From Phragmites australis (taxonomy: Eukaryota > Streptophyta > Magnoliopsida > Poales > Poaceae): 64,000 nt of DNA. The stretch is taken from positions 48,825,458-48,889,457 of the forward strand of contig NC_084922.1 of NCBI RefSeq assembly GCF_958298935.1, written 5' to 3'. The notes under the pieces were generated by a model that saw nothing but the letters and a program-made list of their open reading frames with translations, did not search any database and was not told the DNA's origin. The position numbers and the translations under genes were made by a program. Below are positions 48,474-60,605 of the stretch, in pieces. Each line of letters begins with the position of its first letter. Position 1 is the stretch's first letter.

Positions 48474-49689
48474 GCCGAGCGCTTGCTCTCTGGCACTCGG
48501 CAAAGATACTACTTTGCCGAGTGTCCTATTTCTGGCACTCGGCAAAGAGGGTCTTTGCCGAGTGCCAGATGTTTGCCGAGTGCTTTACCTATGGAACTCG
48601 GCAAAGAGGGTCTTTGCCGAGTGTCCGATAAAAAGCACTCGGCAAAGTATGGGACACTCGGCAAAGACGCCGTCTCCGGTAGTGCATCGTCGCCTTCGAC
48701 GCCGGCGCGTTCGACCATTGCAGGGCCGTGCACCCCCACTGCTACCTCCTCGAGATGAAGGGCATGAACCTCAGCTCCGCCAACCGGTTTCTCACCAAGG
48801 GCTATCTCGAGCTTGTCTGGACCAAGCTCTCGCTCCAGCAGCGCGTCCTCGAGCTCGGCTACAACTATCTCTTCACGGTCCGTGATTAATACAAGCCTGT
48901 GAAGTCTATCCGAATTCGTTCCCTAACTAATATAGATTGGTCATCACCTGAAACTACTAGTGATGTATGTTACTTGCAGGATGTGGACGTGATGTGGCTG
49001 CGCGACCCGTTCCGGCACATCAACCTGTTCGCCGACGTGACCATGTCTTGCGACTATTTCTACGGCGACGCCGAGTCACTCAAGAACTCGCCCAACACCG
49101 GCTTCTACTACGTGAAGTCGACGAACCGGACAGTCGAGATGCTACGGTACTGGCGGGCGGCGCGGTCGCGGTTCCCTCCGCACCATGACCAGAAGATCTT
49201 CGACAACATCAAGCACGAGCTCGCCGCCGAGCTGGGCGTCAGGATCGCGTTCCTCGAGACTGCGCTCTTCGACACCTTCTGCGAGTTACACGGCGGCGGG
49301 ATGGAGAGGGTGTGCACGATGCACGCCAACTGCTGCATCGGGCTGGAGAACAAGATGCACGACCTGAGGAACGTGATCGAGGACTGGAAGAACTACACGC
49401 GCCTGACGCCGGCGGAGAAGAAGACCGGGAAGGTCAGGTGGAGGTTCCCTGCCAAGTGCAAAGAATCGCTGAGAGCCTGAGACGGTACCGATCGATCATC
49501 AATCTGCAGGCCGGTAGTCCATAAACAATATTATACTATGTAAAATTTGGTTACTCCAAGAGACCAAGACTCAGACACGGGTGCTCACCTTTCCACCTGA
49601 ATTAAATTTCGGATCGAAATAGTACAGCTCGACCTCCAATCTAGTTTAATTTCTGTGGGCCGGGAAGGAAACGGCGGCGGGAGGACTGC

Positions 49690-49880
49690 GCTGTCGCACG
49701 GGCAAGAGTCTCCCGACCTGAAGCTGGCAGGCTATGCTCTGCGTCTGCGGTGGATGTGGCTACAGCAGACAGACGCGGCGCGACCGTGGACAAACCTCGA
49801 CATGGGCAACGACAAGAAGGTTCAAGCGATATTCTCCGTTTCGATCCAAGTGCACACTGGAGAGGGCAATTGTATTATCC
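49690..49880 (+). mobile_element. LINE fragment
   Basis: Encodes DLKLAGYALRLRWMWLQQTD followed by RPWTNLD and KVQAIFSVSIQVHTGEGN. This is the characteristic segment of plant LINE reverse transcriptases between the RT core and zf-RVT (the usual form is ALRLRWLWLQ...RPW). Too short to define ends. Confidence 0.65.
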
Positions 49881-52060
49881 CGATTTTTAATATATTAATT
49901 AATTATAAATTTTGTTTTAAATTAAAAAATTTGGTGATTAATTAAGTCAACTAACATAAAAAATGCATATTCAAATATGTATTTTAGTTGACTATGCATT
50001 TTAAAGTACACTAGAATTAATTCCAAAATAATCCTTACGTTAAATTGATTCATATGTATTGGTTTATGATTTTTTTCTTTATGTACAGATTGAAATCGAA
50101 TGTCTCCAATTTCAAATATATTTCTAGATATCTTCAGCTCAAATCTAATTTGAATTAAATCATCTTCGAAGTCTCAAGATCCAAATCCAAATTACAGTTC
50201 AAGTGTCTCCATAGAAATTATACCAAACCCAAAACCTAATTCCAAATCTAAATTTAAGTACCTCCATTTAAATTTAAACCCCAAACTCATTTCCTTTTTC
50301 TTCTTCCTCCTGAGCTAAATCTCTTCTCCCCCCTCTCTATCTCCTCGGCCCGTGCTTAGCCGGCCCGGCCTTCCTCCCCTCCCCCTCTTTTCTCCCTCAT
50401 GCGACCCAGTTGTCCGGCCCAACCGGCCGTCTATCTTTCCCATTCGCATGCGCGCTCGGACCAGCTGTGCTCACGCGCACTCACCTGCACCCCGCGCACC
50501 TCGGCCGTCCGCGTGTCAGCCATCCGACACATACACGAGCGCCCTCGCCTTTCTCCCCCTCCTCCACTCACCTCTACGCCGGTCATCGTTTTCCCCTTTC
50601 CAGGAAATATCCCAACTGGCCTCCGCTTCTCCCACTCTCTCCTCTCTCGTTCTCTCTTCGCCCATGCCCGTGTGCCCATGCCATGCAACTTTCGCGCCCC
50701 GCTCGTACGTGGACGGCGCAGAGCGCCCACACCACAGGAAACACGGTGGGCGCTGCCCCACCACCTTGTCGCTGCGTTGCCCGATGTCCACCTGATATCA
50801 CGCGCGCACTGCCTCTGTGCGCCTCCCTCCCCTCTATAAATAGGGCTCCTGGTCCCCCTCTGTCTCTTTCTTTATTCTCCATGCCACCTTGCTGCTATCA
50901 CCATTCACGCCACCGCACCTCCGTCGTTGTCAGTCCGCCATCCACAAGCCAATAAGAAGTTCCAGGGAGCCGTCGTCGTCCCCATGCCGTCGTCCATTCA
51001 CCGCAAGTCCGGCGAGAGGTCATCCAAGCTGAAGTCGAGCCATTCGCTGCTTTGACGTCGTCGTTCTACCGACCGTCGTTCCATTCTCGTCGTCTCTTAG
51101 CACGGTGAGCCTCCCCGAATTCCTTAAGCGTCCCTCATAGATAGCGAGCCATCGACCCCGTGCTCTCTCTTGGCTGGTTGCCGTGCGCCGCCATGTGTTT
51201 GTTTTCCGCCACCATGCTTTTGCTCATCGACGGCGTGCTGGTGCTCCGTGTGTGTGGCCGGCCATCGTTCAATGATACCTAGGGGCCTTGGGCCCTTTTT
51301 CTTTGCAAGTTGGCACCTCCCAATGCAGGGGAGGTGCTGCCCGATTTTATCGTGTCGTTGTCCCTTCTTCAGCCATCGTCTGGTATCGCTCTCGCCGCCG
51401 GCCACCGATGTTGAGCCCATCACCGAGTCCGTCGTGTTGTGTAGATCCCCAGCATGGAATTCCCATCGGGAAACCCTATCCATAACGTATCGCCGGTGAG
51501 CCTACCGGCGACCCCTGCCGTAATCCCTTGTCGCTGTTGTTCTCTCTCCCTTCTCCGTCGCGCGCGCGATGCTCGGCCTGGCCTGCAGGCTTGGCTCGGC
51601 CTAGTAGCGGCCGGCCTATCAGGCTAGCCCAGTTGCCCACAAGCTGGGCCCCATGGGCGACCCAGCTTCCGTAGCCCGCTAAGCCGCTCGACCCAAACAC
51701 GAGTAAGCCAGTAATGTGCGACCAAGTACTATGTAGCCCAAAGCCCGGGCCAATATAAGCCCATCTCGGCCCACCAGGTACTTATATGTGAGCCCAGGCT
51801 ACTGTTTAGTGGGCCCCACCTATGGGTCCTACCATTGAATATTATCATTTTGTATTTTCTTGATTTAAATTTAGATTTAATCTTTTGTGAGTCATAACTT
51901 CTCTGTTCTGGTTTTGATTCTGGCGATTCTTTCGCTGAAATTTATCTAAATTCAAGATCTACTTATCTATCATAGTGTGATATTTATTAGAGCTCATTGG
52001 CTTTTCTATTTAGTGTTATTTGATTCTTCTCTAGTATAGACCGTTAATGATTGTAGTCAT
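49871..52060 (+). mobile_element. LTR-retrotransposon LTR-like sequence (boundaries approximate)
   Basis: Starts TGTATTATCCCGATTTTTAA, like the TGTAACATCCCGATTTTT start of many grass gypsy LTRs. It runs through an AT-rich part and a CT/GC-rich part with a strong TATA box (CTCTATAAATAGGGC, about 50832). The right end and target duplication are not identifiable. GC-rich frames between 50340 and 51500 show no protein family and are not annotated as genes. Confidence 0.5.
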
Positions 52061-52600
52061 AATTGCAAAGGACGATCGGATGAGCGGGGTGAGCAGAGAC
52101 GACACGACAGAGCCAAGTTAGCGTGGTGGCAGGCAACGCTGATGTATCTGGTGGCGGGAGCATTGCTGAAGACGGATGAAGGAAGGTGGGAGGCGGAGGC
52201 GAGCACGTGGAGGGCAGAAGGGTGATGCAGTGAGAGGAGGCGCGGGAGACTGCGGGAGGTTAAAGTAGAGTGTGGCGCCATCAGATGCCGTGGTAAAATA
52301 AGCGAGCAAGTCCAAGCCGGAAACTTGTACCGTACGTACGTATACGATTAAACGGATAAAAAAGTCTTCAAATTAAACTACCACACACACCGATCGTTGA
52401 CAAGTATCCTAAAGCAAGCCACATCCCCAGATCAACACTCAAAGGCAACGTAGCTAGCTGCCTGAATCTGCGCCGGTCTTAGTTACCTTGGACACACGAG
52501 CTAGCTCCAAATTACCTTGGACACATGAGGGAAAAAACGAGTAGTCGGACTACGCCGCTGGTCTGCACCTCGCGCGTCAAACCGTAGCGTAACCCGGTAG
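52061..52600. other. Upstream flank of gene F
   Basis: 52320-52600 aligns with the gene D upstream flank (40800-41088). 52070-52310 is GC-rich, of unknown origin. No gene supported. Confidence 0.4.
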
Positions 52601-52603
52601 AGC

Positions 52604-52688
52604 ACTCGTCCTATTGGCTGACCGCACGTTAATTGTTTGAAGAGAAGTCCACATACGACCCACCCGATCATGCTGGGCGTTTAAGTAG
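52604..52688 (+). promoter_or_regulatory. Conserved promoter block of gene F
   Basis: ACTCGTCCTATTGGCT (52604-52619, inverted CCAAT) and GCGTTTAAGTA (52678-52688), identical to the gene D copies. The second block is about 90 bp upstream of the ATG. Confidence 0.55.
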
Positions 52689-52775
52689 AGATCGATGGAA
52701 CAGTGGCTTTTCCATCTCCATTCCTGGACTGCCGCCGGACCGCAGAGTAGCTAAGCTAGCTGCAGTTTCGGAGGC

Positions 52776-55700
52776 ATGGGGCTGGGGTTTGGAAGCAGGG
52801 AGGGCAGCAGCCACGTGGTGTCCTTCCTCCTCGGCGCGGCTGTGCCCACTGTCCTCCTCTTCTTCCTCGCGTCCGACCGCCTGGGCGAGGGCTTGTCCAG
52901 CGTCTCGATGAGCTGGGGGCCGATTGGCCCCGCTCGGGGGGGCAGCCTTACCAGCGGCAGTGCTGCTCCTGCTCAAGATCCAGATGTAAGCTAAAGTTAA
53001 CCCCATGATGATATACGTGGTGCGGTAGTCTTCTTCTTCTTCGTTTCGTGTGTGTATCGTTGGCTATTGTTTCACTTGCATAAACAATTATGCCCAGCCA
53101 ACTAAAACTTGAAAGTCGGTTGTTATTGTGGTTATGTCATGGAGAACTATATATATACACACACTACCGTGGGCCACTACTTTAGTTTTGAATTTCTGGA
53201 TCGATTGAAAACTCACTCCATTAAACTAAAAATGTACTTGCCTGCTTTCTATTTCATTCTCCTATTAGATTTAGGGTATTTTTAGCAGAGCTCTAGCTCT
53301 AATTTTTTTTTTTAAGTTAGTTATTCCTAGTTCTAAGAATTCATAAAGTTAGTTAGAGCTATCGGTATACCGATGATTTTTAGATGAGTCATTTTATATT
53401 TATTTAAGTTAAAAATAAAAAGTTAAACTATTTTTTCAACCTACAAACTCAATATCCGTAATGGAGCTAAAAGCTAAAATCCTAAGACCTGCATCCCTCC
53501 ATGCATCCTTCCCTCTTGAGAAGAAGAACAAAGAGGTTTCATCAGCCGATCAGCGAAGTATATGGCCAGGTCCATTGCCTGTCAAAATGCAGAAATTGGT
53601 GCACGCGATGTATTATGTGTCCATTCCCATCATGAGACTAAATCGTTGCATATTTCTCTTCTATTTCTTTTTACGCAATCGTTGCATAATTCTTGTCTTG
53701 TGAGTCAGCCTAGTTCTCCGAACCGGCCACGATCCGGCTAGTCAGCCCACTGGGCCTGCCCGATTAAGGGTGGCAGTGGGTTGGGTTGCATCGGGCCCTG
53801 CATGTTTTATACCCAACGAGGATGGGTTTACGTACAAAATTTGACCCATGGGGTCATCGGGTCGGGCCTGATTCCAGCGGGTCTAGGGCTAGAGTCGCTG
53901 CTGTACCTCAGGTCTCTTATGGGCTCAGGATGTAGCCCAACTCAGCCCAATTACCCTAAAACAAGTCTTTGTGTAGCATAACAGAAACATAGTAACATAC
54001 TTTTGCATAAAGATCCTTTTGGTCAAATTTGCTTTTGACATTTACTAGTTTTGAGGTGCATAATAGTGACATATATTCATAGTTTTTGTGTCTGTGCCAG
54101 TGGGACAAGTGAATAAAGCTTGAAAGGAAGTGGCCACTAATGGAAACGATCACCATTAGTTTGTTCTGCTTGTCCGAGCTTAAGTCGAAAGTAATCTTGG
54201 AAATCCTAACCACCAACTCTACGAACCCGAAAGATTGCATCAGATAGGTAGCTAGTAGCGTTCATATTTGAACATCATCATATCAGATATCATGCTCCTA
54301 TATAACTAATCTATAATTACTCTGGCACTGATACGTTGTTAAATCAAGTTTCAGGTTCTCCGTCGGGTCTCGAGTCCTTACCTAAGCTAGGTGCAGGTTT
54401 AGTTTTGCGCCTAGTTTGATTTTTTTAGTCTAAATTAGGTTTTATATTTTTAGTTAGGTACGTTATTACTCCCTCCAATCCTAATCGGACCTGTCGCTAC
54501 CCCAATGCCCGATGCACTATAGGAGGCAACTAGCCGAACTTAGGACAGGCTTATCACTGTTGTGAAAGTCAGGTGCTTCAAGTCCGTTTGTCCATCCTCC
54601 GTCCAGTTGTGTGACCCTCCTTCCATCCGAACAACATTTATGTTTGGGATTTTGTCAAAATTCGAATAAGTTGGCGGGTCCAAATGGGTTATTTGTGTTG
54701 ACTTGATACAATTGATTCTTTCAACAACTTTTAATAGCATGATTTTCCAAATTTTGAACCCACGGTTGGGATCTAGCCGAAGTGCTGCGCAGGTCAAATT
54801 CGCGAATCTAACCTGACCCGTTTGAAAGGGTGCCCGCTAAGTCACGGGCTCCGAACGAGACGGCCCATATAACCTATTAAGTATCTTGATACAAAACTTT
54901 TTTTATTAATTTTTTCTTGTTAACTTTTTTTAAAAAATTAAGCTATTTTTTTCAAATATGTTTTTCTTAAAAAGTTTGAGCTAAAAAGTTTATGAAAATA
55001 AAAGATACGGAAGGAAAAAAGTTTAAAGAAAGGAGCGGATGGGGGAGGGAGGTGAATTAGGTCATCTCCAATATTTTATCTTTATTTTGTCTACTTCTTA
55101 ATTTCTCTCTTTGTTTTTATTTCTTTTATTTTTCCTCATCTCTAACAGTTTCTCTTCGAAGGGATTCACAAAGTGAAAAGAGAGAGAATTCTAAGATAAA
55201 TGGAATGATTTTGAGAATTTATTTGTGAAAGGAATTTGTTGGAACGTTGAAAAAACGTGAATCTTTTTGCGAAGAGAATAACTTGCGAAAAGATGATCTT
55301 AGCAGCGTCCCGTTTGAAATCCAGGGTGTAGCTGACATGCACATGCTACCTATGTACGAGCAGGTCGAATTCGCCGGCCTTGCTGACCTGCTGCCGAAAG
55401 TGGCCATGGACGACAGGACGGTGATACTCACGCCGGTGAACGAGGCTTGGGCGCAGCCCGGCTCCCTGCTCGACCTCTACCTCGAGAGCTTCAAGAACGG
55501 CGAGGACATAGCGTACCTCCTCAACCACCTCATCGTGGTCGCCCTCGACCCCAGCGGGTTCGATCGCTGCAAGGCCAAGCACCCTCACTGCTACCTCCTC
55601 CAGGTGACATCCGTGGACATGAGCTCGGCCAAAGGCTTCATGTCCAAGGACTACCTGGAGCTCGTCTGGACCAAGCTCACCTTACAGCAGCGGGTCCTAG

Positions 55701-56323
55701 AGCTCGGCTACAACTTCCTCTTCACGGCAAGATCATTACTATACGCCAAGACTCACAATTTTAATCTTTTCAATCTGCATTTTGTAATCCAACTCTAAAT
55801 CAACAACAATCTGCAGGACAGTGACATGATATGGTTTCGCAACCCGTTCCGACGCATCCCTGTCTATGCAGACATGAGCTGCTCCTCCGATGACTTCAAG
55901 CCGTCGCGTCAGCCCTTGGACAACCCGCTCAACACCGGGATGTACTACATGAAGTCGACGAACCGGACGATCGAGATGATCAAGTACTGGAGGGCGGCGA
56001 GGGCGAGGTTTCCGGGCAGGCACGACCAGGCGGTGTTCGTCAGGATCAGGCACGAGCTCGTCAGCAAGCTGCAGGTCAAGATCGAGCCGCTGGAGACGGT
56101 GTACTTCGGCGGGTTCTGCGAGTACCACGACGACCCGGAGAAGATCTGCACCATTCACGCTGACTGCTGCATTGGGCTGGAGAACAAGGTGCATGACCTG
56201 AGTGATGTAGCTGCGGACTGGAAGAACTATACGAGCCTGAAGCTGGAGGAGAGGAATAAGGTTGGTTTCAAGTGGACGTACCCGACCAGGTGCCGGAAGT
56301 CGACAAACTGGCGTAAACCCTGA
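52776..56323 (+). CDS. Gene F: nucleotide-diphospho-sugar transferase family (PF03407) protein
   Basis: Intact by sequence, 359 aa. Exons are 52776-52985, 55364-55726 and 55817-56323. The anchor is VVSFLLGAAVPTVLLFFLAS. The stem lacks the NGT sequon of A, D and G. Exon 2 has DRTVILTPVNEAWAQP (Pro where others have Ser), CKAKHPHCYLLQV and LQQRVLELGYNFLFT. Exon 3 starts DSDMIWFRNPF and continues with NTGMYYMKSTNRT and CTIHADCCIGLENKVHDL, which differs from the CTMHANCC of the other copies at two positions. Intron 1 is 2.4 kb, much longer than in the paralogues. Intron 2 is 90 bp with a GC donor (55727-55728). The closest relative is gene D. Several substitutions at otherwise constant sites suggest relaxed or shifted constraint. 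Confidence 0.86.
52986..55363. other. Gene F intron 1, expanded by repeat-like sequence
   Basis: 2378 bp against 119-810 bp in paralogues A, B, D, E and G. It holds AT-rich MITE-like sequence (about 53280-53470, GAGCTCTAGCTCTAA ... GGAGCTAAAAGCTAAAATCC) and a segment with repeated GGGTCGGGCC/GACCCATGGGGTC phrases (53770-53950). No coding region. Confidence 0.5.
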
Positions 56324-56451
56324 AACCCATAAGAGAACAGGAAGTCGATATCGACACACTTCACACTTGTCGTATGAGCTAGTATGAAACAATGAAATTT
56401 AACACTACCTGGCTCTGAGATCTTAATTACTATGCCAGATCTACTTGTTAC

Positions 56452-56730
56452 CTACTGACTAAGGTTCTGAAGACTACTTTATATGAAAAATTTAAGGGAA
56501 GAATTTCTGTCGATCTGTCATATGTTAGAGATGGTGGCAATGGAGCTCTTCGTTAAGTATAGATGATCATATAGTTATATATTGCAAGTTTCTTGATGCT
56601 TTATTTTTTAGTTTCTTTTCTTACTCGTGTGATGTTTGTTACTCATGTTTAGAGTTGTAATAATCTTTTGTTGACGGTATGCATCTAAGGATGAAAAAAC
56701 CGGATGTTTTATCTATTTTTTTTTAAAAAA
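56452..56730 (+). mobile_element. Severely 5'-truncated LINE copy with 15-bp target duplication
   Basis: AGATCTACTTGTTAC occurs at 56437-56451 and 56731-56745 and brackets a 279-bp segment. The last about 160 bp (TTTATTTTTTAGTTTCTTTTC, GTGTGATGTTTG, TATGCATCTAAGGATG, CCGGATGTTTTATCTATTTT) match the 3' end of the minus-strand LINE at 18450-18600. It ends in a T/A-rich tail. A typical dead-on-arrival LINE insertion. Confidence 0.8.
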
Positions 56731-56745
56731 AGATCTACTTGTTAC

Positions 56746-58200
56746 TAGTAGTTCAGAAGAGAAAATACGTATGCCAGATCTTAATTACTCTGGCTCCAGA
56801 GGCCATAACGGTCCGGTGGCTGGGTCGTCAACGGTCCTCTAAGACTCTGTCTAAGGGCCTTTGGGCTCGGAGCTTGGAGTTCTTCAGATTTAGGCTGACG
56901 GAGATAAGGGCATCGAGGCCTTTGATGGTGATCCCTATAAAAAAAAACAATAAGGAACTCGGAGCTAGGAGGTGTGATTTCATATTTTCTACCCCCAAGC
57001 AGTTGATTTTACTGTAGAGATAAATGCCCGTTTGCACAACACGGAAGGTTCAGATATCAGAAAATACAGCAAGCTCCAATAGCTGGCAGTTAGTGCTGCC
57101 CTGTACAACACTATTAAGGTCAACTTTTTACTACTAGTAATAGTATATTTTCATGGGGATAAATTATTGATTCAAGTATTAAACTTACCGTGTTGCGTCA
57201 TTAATTCCAGAAGCACCAAAGGATCTTTCAACTGCCAAGCTGACCGATTCGATTCGTTATCTTAGTGCAAACTGTCTATAGTATCTCCTCGGGACCAATG
57301 ATACAAAGTGGAGATTCGATAAAACAAAAATTAGGTTTATTTATTTAAAGAGTTTGTAGAAATTTGGTAGTGTTTGATAAAACATTTTTGAGGCATCTTA
57401 GCCATTAGGTGCGTCTTATAATTTATAGATTTGGTAATTTTATGTAGCATTGATTCTAGAATGCAAGGTCAATGTTCATCGATATTATTAATTTATAGTT
57501 TTGATTATATTAGGAAATGTTATACAAAAATTAGGATTACAGAAATTTAGATATAAATATACGAGACATAGGGTTACAGTAGAGGAATAATTTTGATATG
57601 ATATATTAGAATATAAAGGAAATATATTATTTCAAATGAATTATGTAATAGTACTTCATTTCAATTTCGTAGAAATCTAGGATTACAATATTAGGGGAAT
57701 TTAGAAAATTAGAGGAGAATGTTTACAGTAGGTATTAGATGTTGGTGAAAATTAAAGGTATAGAATTTAGAGACTATATAGGAACATGCGGTATATTTAA
57801 AATTGGATTTGTCGGTTGGAATATTTAGGTAGCTAGACATAATATTTTTTACCGTTTTATAGTGATTTTAATATAATTTGTAAGGTAATTAGAGTAAATT
57901 TAGCTGATGGAACATCTGTATTGTATGTTCAATCAGGGATGTTAACTGTAGTGGGGTTGAGGGTTTTTTACGATCCTGGATATGTCATGCATTATGATAA
58001 TGGGGTGGATTTGAGTAACTTCTAGTATGTGGACACATAATTGAATAGCCCTAGAGAAATGCGGTGGACACTAAGTATTAAGTTGGCTGTATAATCTGCT
58101 GCAACTTAGTCTGGCACATCAGCGGCTGACGGTGAAGATTCTGATTCCTAGATGTCACGAAATCGGGTGGCAGTGGGAGCTTACATGTTCGAAGCAATGG
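56746..58200. other. AT-rich intergenic DNA
   Basis: No gene or repeat boundary seen. 57300-58000 is markedly AT-rich and may be the 5' non-coding part of the MULE remnant that follows. Confidence 0.4.
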
Positions 58201-60605
58201 CAACAATTTGTGTCACTAGGGTTGAGACATGGTTTTTTCACACTACATCCTTGTAGAAACGAGCGATCTTGGTTCCACGGAAGCCAGCCTTAGCACCGTA
58301 TAAGCTGTTGGTGAAAATATTGTCGATAAGGAGGTGCAGAAGAGTGTGGTTCCGGAGGTTCCCCTATGGACTTGTGCACCGGTTGAGGTACAAACGGCAA
58401 GAGAAGAATGTAATGACGGGGAAGATGATCAGGCAGCGATGCTTGCTAATTAGAGGGAGCTAGACGAGGCAGACGACGAGTTTTGCACATTTGTGGACTC
58501 ATGTAAAGGACTTCCAGAAAAATGGTTGAGTTTTGCATTGGAGAAGTTGATGGTGAACAATGCTCACGAGTTGTCATGGCAGTATGATTCTATCGTGGTA
58601 ACCAAAGACCAAATGTTTCATAACTAGGTCCATTTGCAGCAGTCGGTGAAAAGATGATGTTTCTCAAAAAAGAGAGAGTTCAAGGTGATAATTTCCAATC
58701 TTCGGACATACGACGTGAAATTTTTAGCTAAAGGTTGCACATGGTGAGTCCATGAATTCTTGCCGATGTGTGACACTATATGGATAGCGTCCATTGTTGA
58801 GCCGCATACTTGCAACCTGAGCTGACCTTTGAGCGCACACAAGAATATGATCGTTGATTTTGTTGCAAAGGAGATGTACCTAGAGATTGTGAAGAAGACT
58901 AGTATGTCCCCGTTTGGAATTATGCATGCTATTGACAATAGATTTTGGTACGATATTTTGTTTGACATGACATAGAGAACGAAACAGAATGTGTTAGAGA
59001 AGATGTTTGACACATATAAGGACTCATACCATAACCTAACTTTATTGCTAGAGGTTATTCAGGGGAGGAACCTGGGCACCTGCATTGCTACTCATGATTT
59101 TGTCAATCTAGATGGAGATCGAGTCCTCCAATGGGCGTTTTGATCGTTCGGCTATATGATCGAGGCATTCTGACATTGCCTACCGGTGATGTGCGTGGAT
59201 GAGACATTCCTCACAGGCAAATACAATGGCATATACTCACAGCTATCGAGGTAGATGGTGAGAATCAGGTTGTGCCTTTGGTTTTTGCATTCGTTGAACG
59301 TGAGTCTACAGATAGTTGACTGTGGTTCCTGCAATGAGTTAAGAGAGGTGTTATTGGTAATAGGCTAAATGCGTGTGTCCTCCACGATCGCTATGCAGGC
59401 CTGTTGAACGCTATCAACACATTGCAAAGTGGTGCGAGAGGGGTCTTGCTATGGCCAGATTTGCATAGCCGTTAGTTCATGCGCCATCTTGGAGCAAACT
59501 TCTACAAACAATTTAGGAGCAAAATATTGATGGATATTTTAAGAAGCTGTGTAAATAGAACCAAAGGAGGAAGTTTGATGCTCTATGAAAAGAAATAGAT
59601 AGACTAACTATTAGGCACATGGACGAAGTTTGGAAGAAGCCAGTTCTACCAAAAGAGGATCATGAGGGCTTAGAGCCTTTACCACTTGAGCCGCATAGTG
59701 TGACAAGGAGGAGGAAAGGTGAAAAGATGGTTAAGTGTTTCTCTGACTGGATTAGACATGAACCATTAGAGATATGGGCACTTATTGCGGAAACTGATGG
59801 TTCATATTATGAAATTATGAAAACTAAGCTCACTGAGGTTTACAATTGGGTAATGAAAGGGAATAGGTAACTGCCGTTGGTGGCAATTATGAAGGGAGTC
59901 ACTCGTGGAACGAACCGGTATCCCTGAGAGCGTTACTATAAGGCAACGCTACATATAGGCAACCCGCAAAGGGTGTACACGGAGAAGATAACATCTTACA
60001 TGAAAGAGAAGAGCGAGAAGGGCCAGTCCCACAGAGTTTATGTTGTTGGTAATCATCAGCATATCTTCGAGTTGATGTTGCGTGACAAGGGCGAACTGGA
60101 CATCGGAAGATAGAAAATAATAATGGAATGCAGGTTGTGGCCAGCGGACAACAAGTGCGAGTGCACACGCAACAAGCCATCACTAATGCATTTGTCTCGC
60201 TCTCATGTAATAGCTTGTTGCGCGAAGGGAAATATAGAGTCGAAGCATTTCGTGTCACCGTACTACCGCAAGGAAGCTGTAGAAAGTACTTGAACCAGCA
60301 AGTTGTTTGGGTGGCGGGCGGTAAAAGACTTCACGAACCCACCTGAAAATGGCCCGTCTTGGATTCTAGATCCAAACAACAAGGTTGACAAAAAGGGACG
60401 ACGCAAGACTCGGCATATCAGGAATGATATGCATGTTGCTGAGGGAGCACGAGCCTGCTAGGAGTGCCTGGTATGTGGAGGTCCGCATTTGAGGGGGCAG
60501 TGAAATCAATATCTGGTGGACACTGGCGTTAGGCGAGCAGGTTAAGCGTGTCCCAGTACGCAAGCCGAAGAAGAAGAAAAAACCTTCGAACGGGACTCAT
60601 ATTTG
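58201..60605 (+). pseudogene. MULE (Mutator-like) transposase, decayed
   Basis: Shifting between frames, the translation follows a MuDR/MURA-type transposase. About 58690-58830 gives the zinc-ribbon-like N-terminal part (LRTYDVKFLAKGCTW, then VEPHTCNLS). About 59190-59230 gives CVDETFLTGKYNG with the first catalytic Asp. About 59310-59500 gives the WFL, NAINTL and FMRHLGANFYKQF segments. About 60120-60230 gives a SWIM-type finger (CECTRNKPSLMHLSRSH then CC). 60340 on is the tail (NPPENGPSWILDP). Stops and frameshifts are frequent, so it is not functional. Terminal inverted repeats were not found. Confidence 0.8.

Larger units (their letters stand above)
44635..48684. mobile_element. Non-autonomous CACTA (En/Spm) transposon, 4050 bp
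   Basis: Begins CACTACCGGAGACAGC (44635) and ends with the complement of CACTACCGGAGACGGC (48684). Flanked by a 3-bp duplication CAT (44632-44634 and 48685-48687), the size expected for CACTA elements. Subterminal regions (44650-44970 and 48430-48670) are packed with TTTGCCGAGTG in both orientations, probable transposase-binding sites. The interior has no TNP2-type catalytic core. It contains a small chimeric ORF, a CT-rich tract, a GC-rich tract and two large palindromes. Confidence 0.95.
43874..49480 (+). pseudogene. Gene E: PF03407 transferase with exon 2 split by a CACTA transposon
   Basis: Exon 1 43874-44083 (70 codons, anchor FLLGALLPTLLLFFLAS). Exon 2 from about 44468 to 44634, resuming at 48688 and ending at 48877. 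Exon 3 48980-49480, beginning DVDVMWLRDPF and containing NTGFYYVKSTNRT, HHDQKIFDNIKHEL and CTMHANCCIGLENKMHDL. The two exon 2 halves total 357 nt and join in frame once the element and one copy of its 3-bp duplication are left out. The coding sequence shows no other stop or frameshift and would be about 355 aa. The insertion splits the protein between NHTLI and VAFDAG. As it stands the gene should not give a full protein unless the element is excised or spliced. The exon 2 acceptor lies in a GA repeat and is uncertain by a few codons. Confidence 0.88.

Noticed and set aside
50352..50955. Three overlapping plus-strand frames (up to 181 codons) in GC-rich DNA
   Set aside because: They are open in all three frames because of base composition, have no recognisable domain, and lie within LTR-like sequence with its own TATA box.
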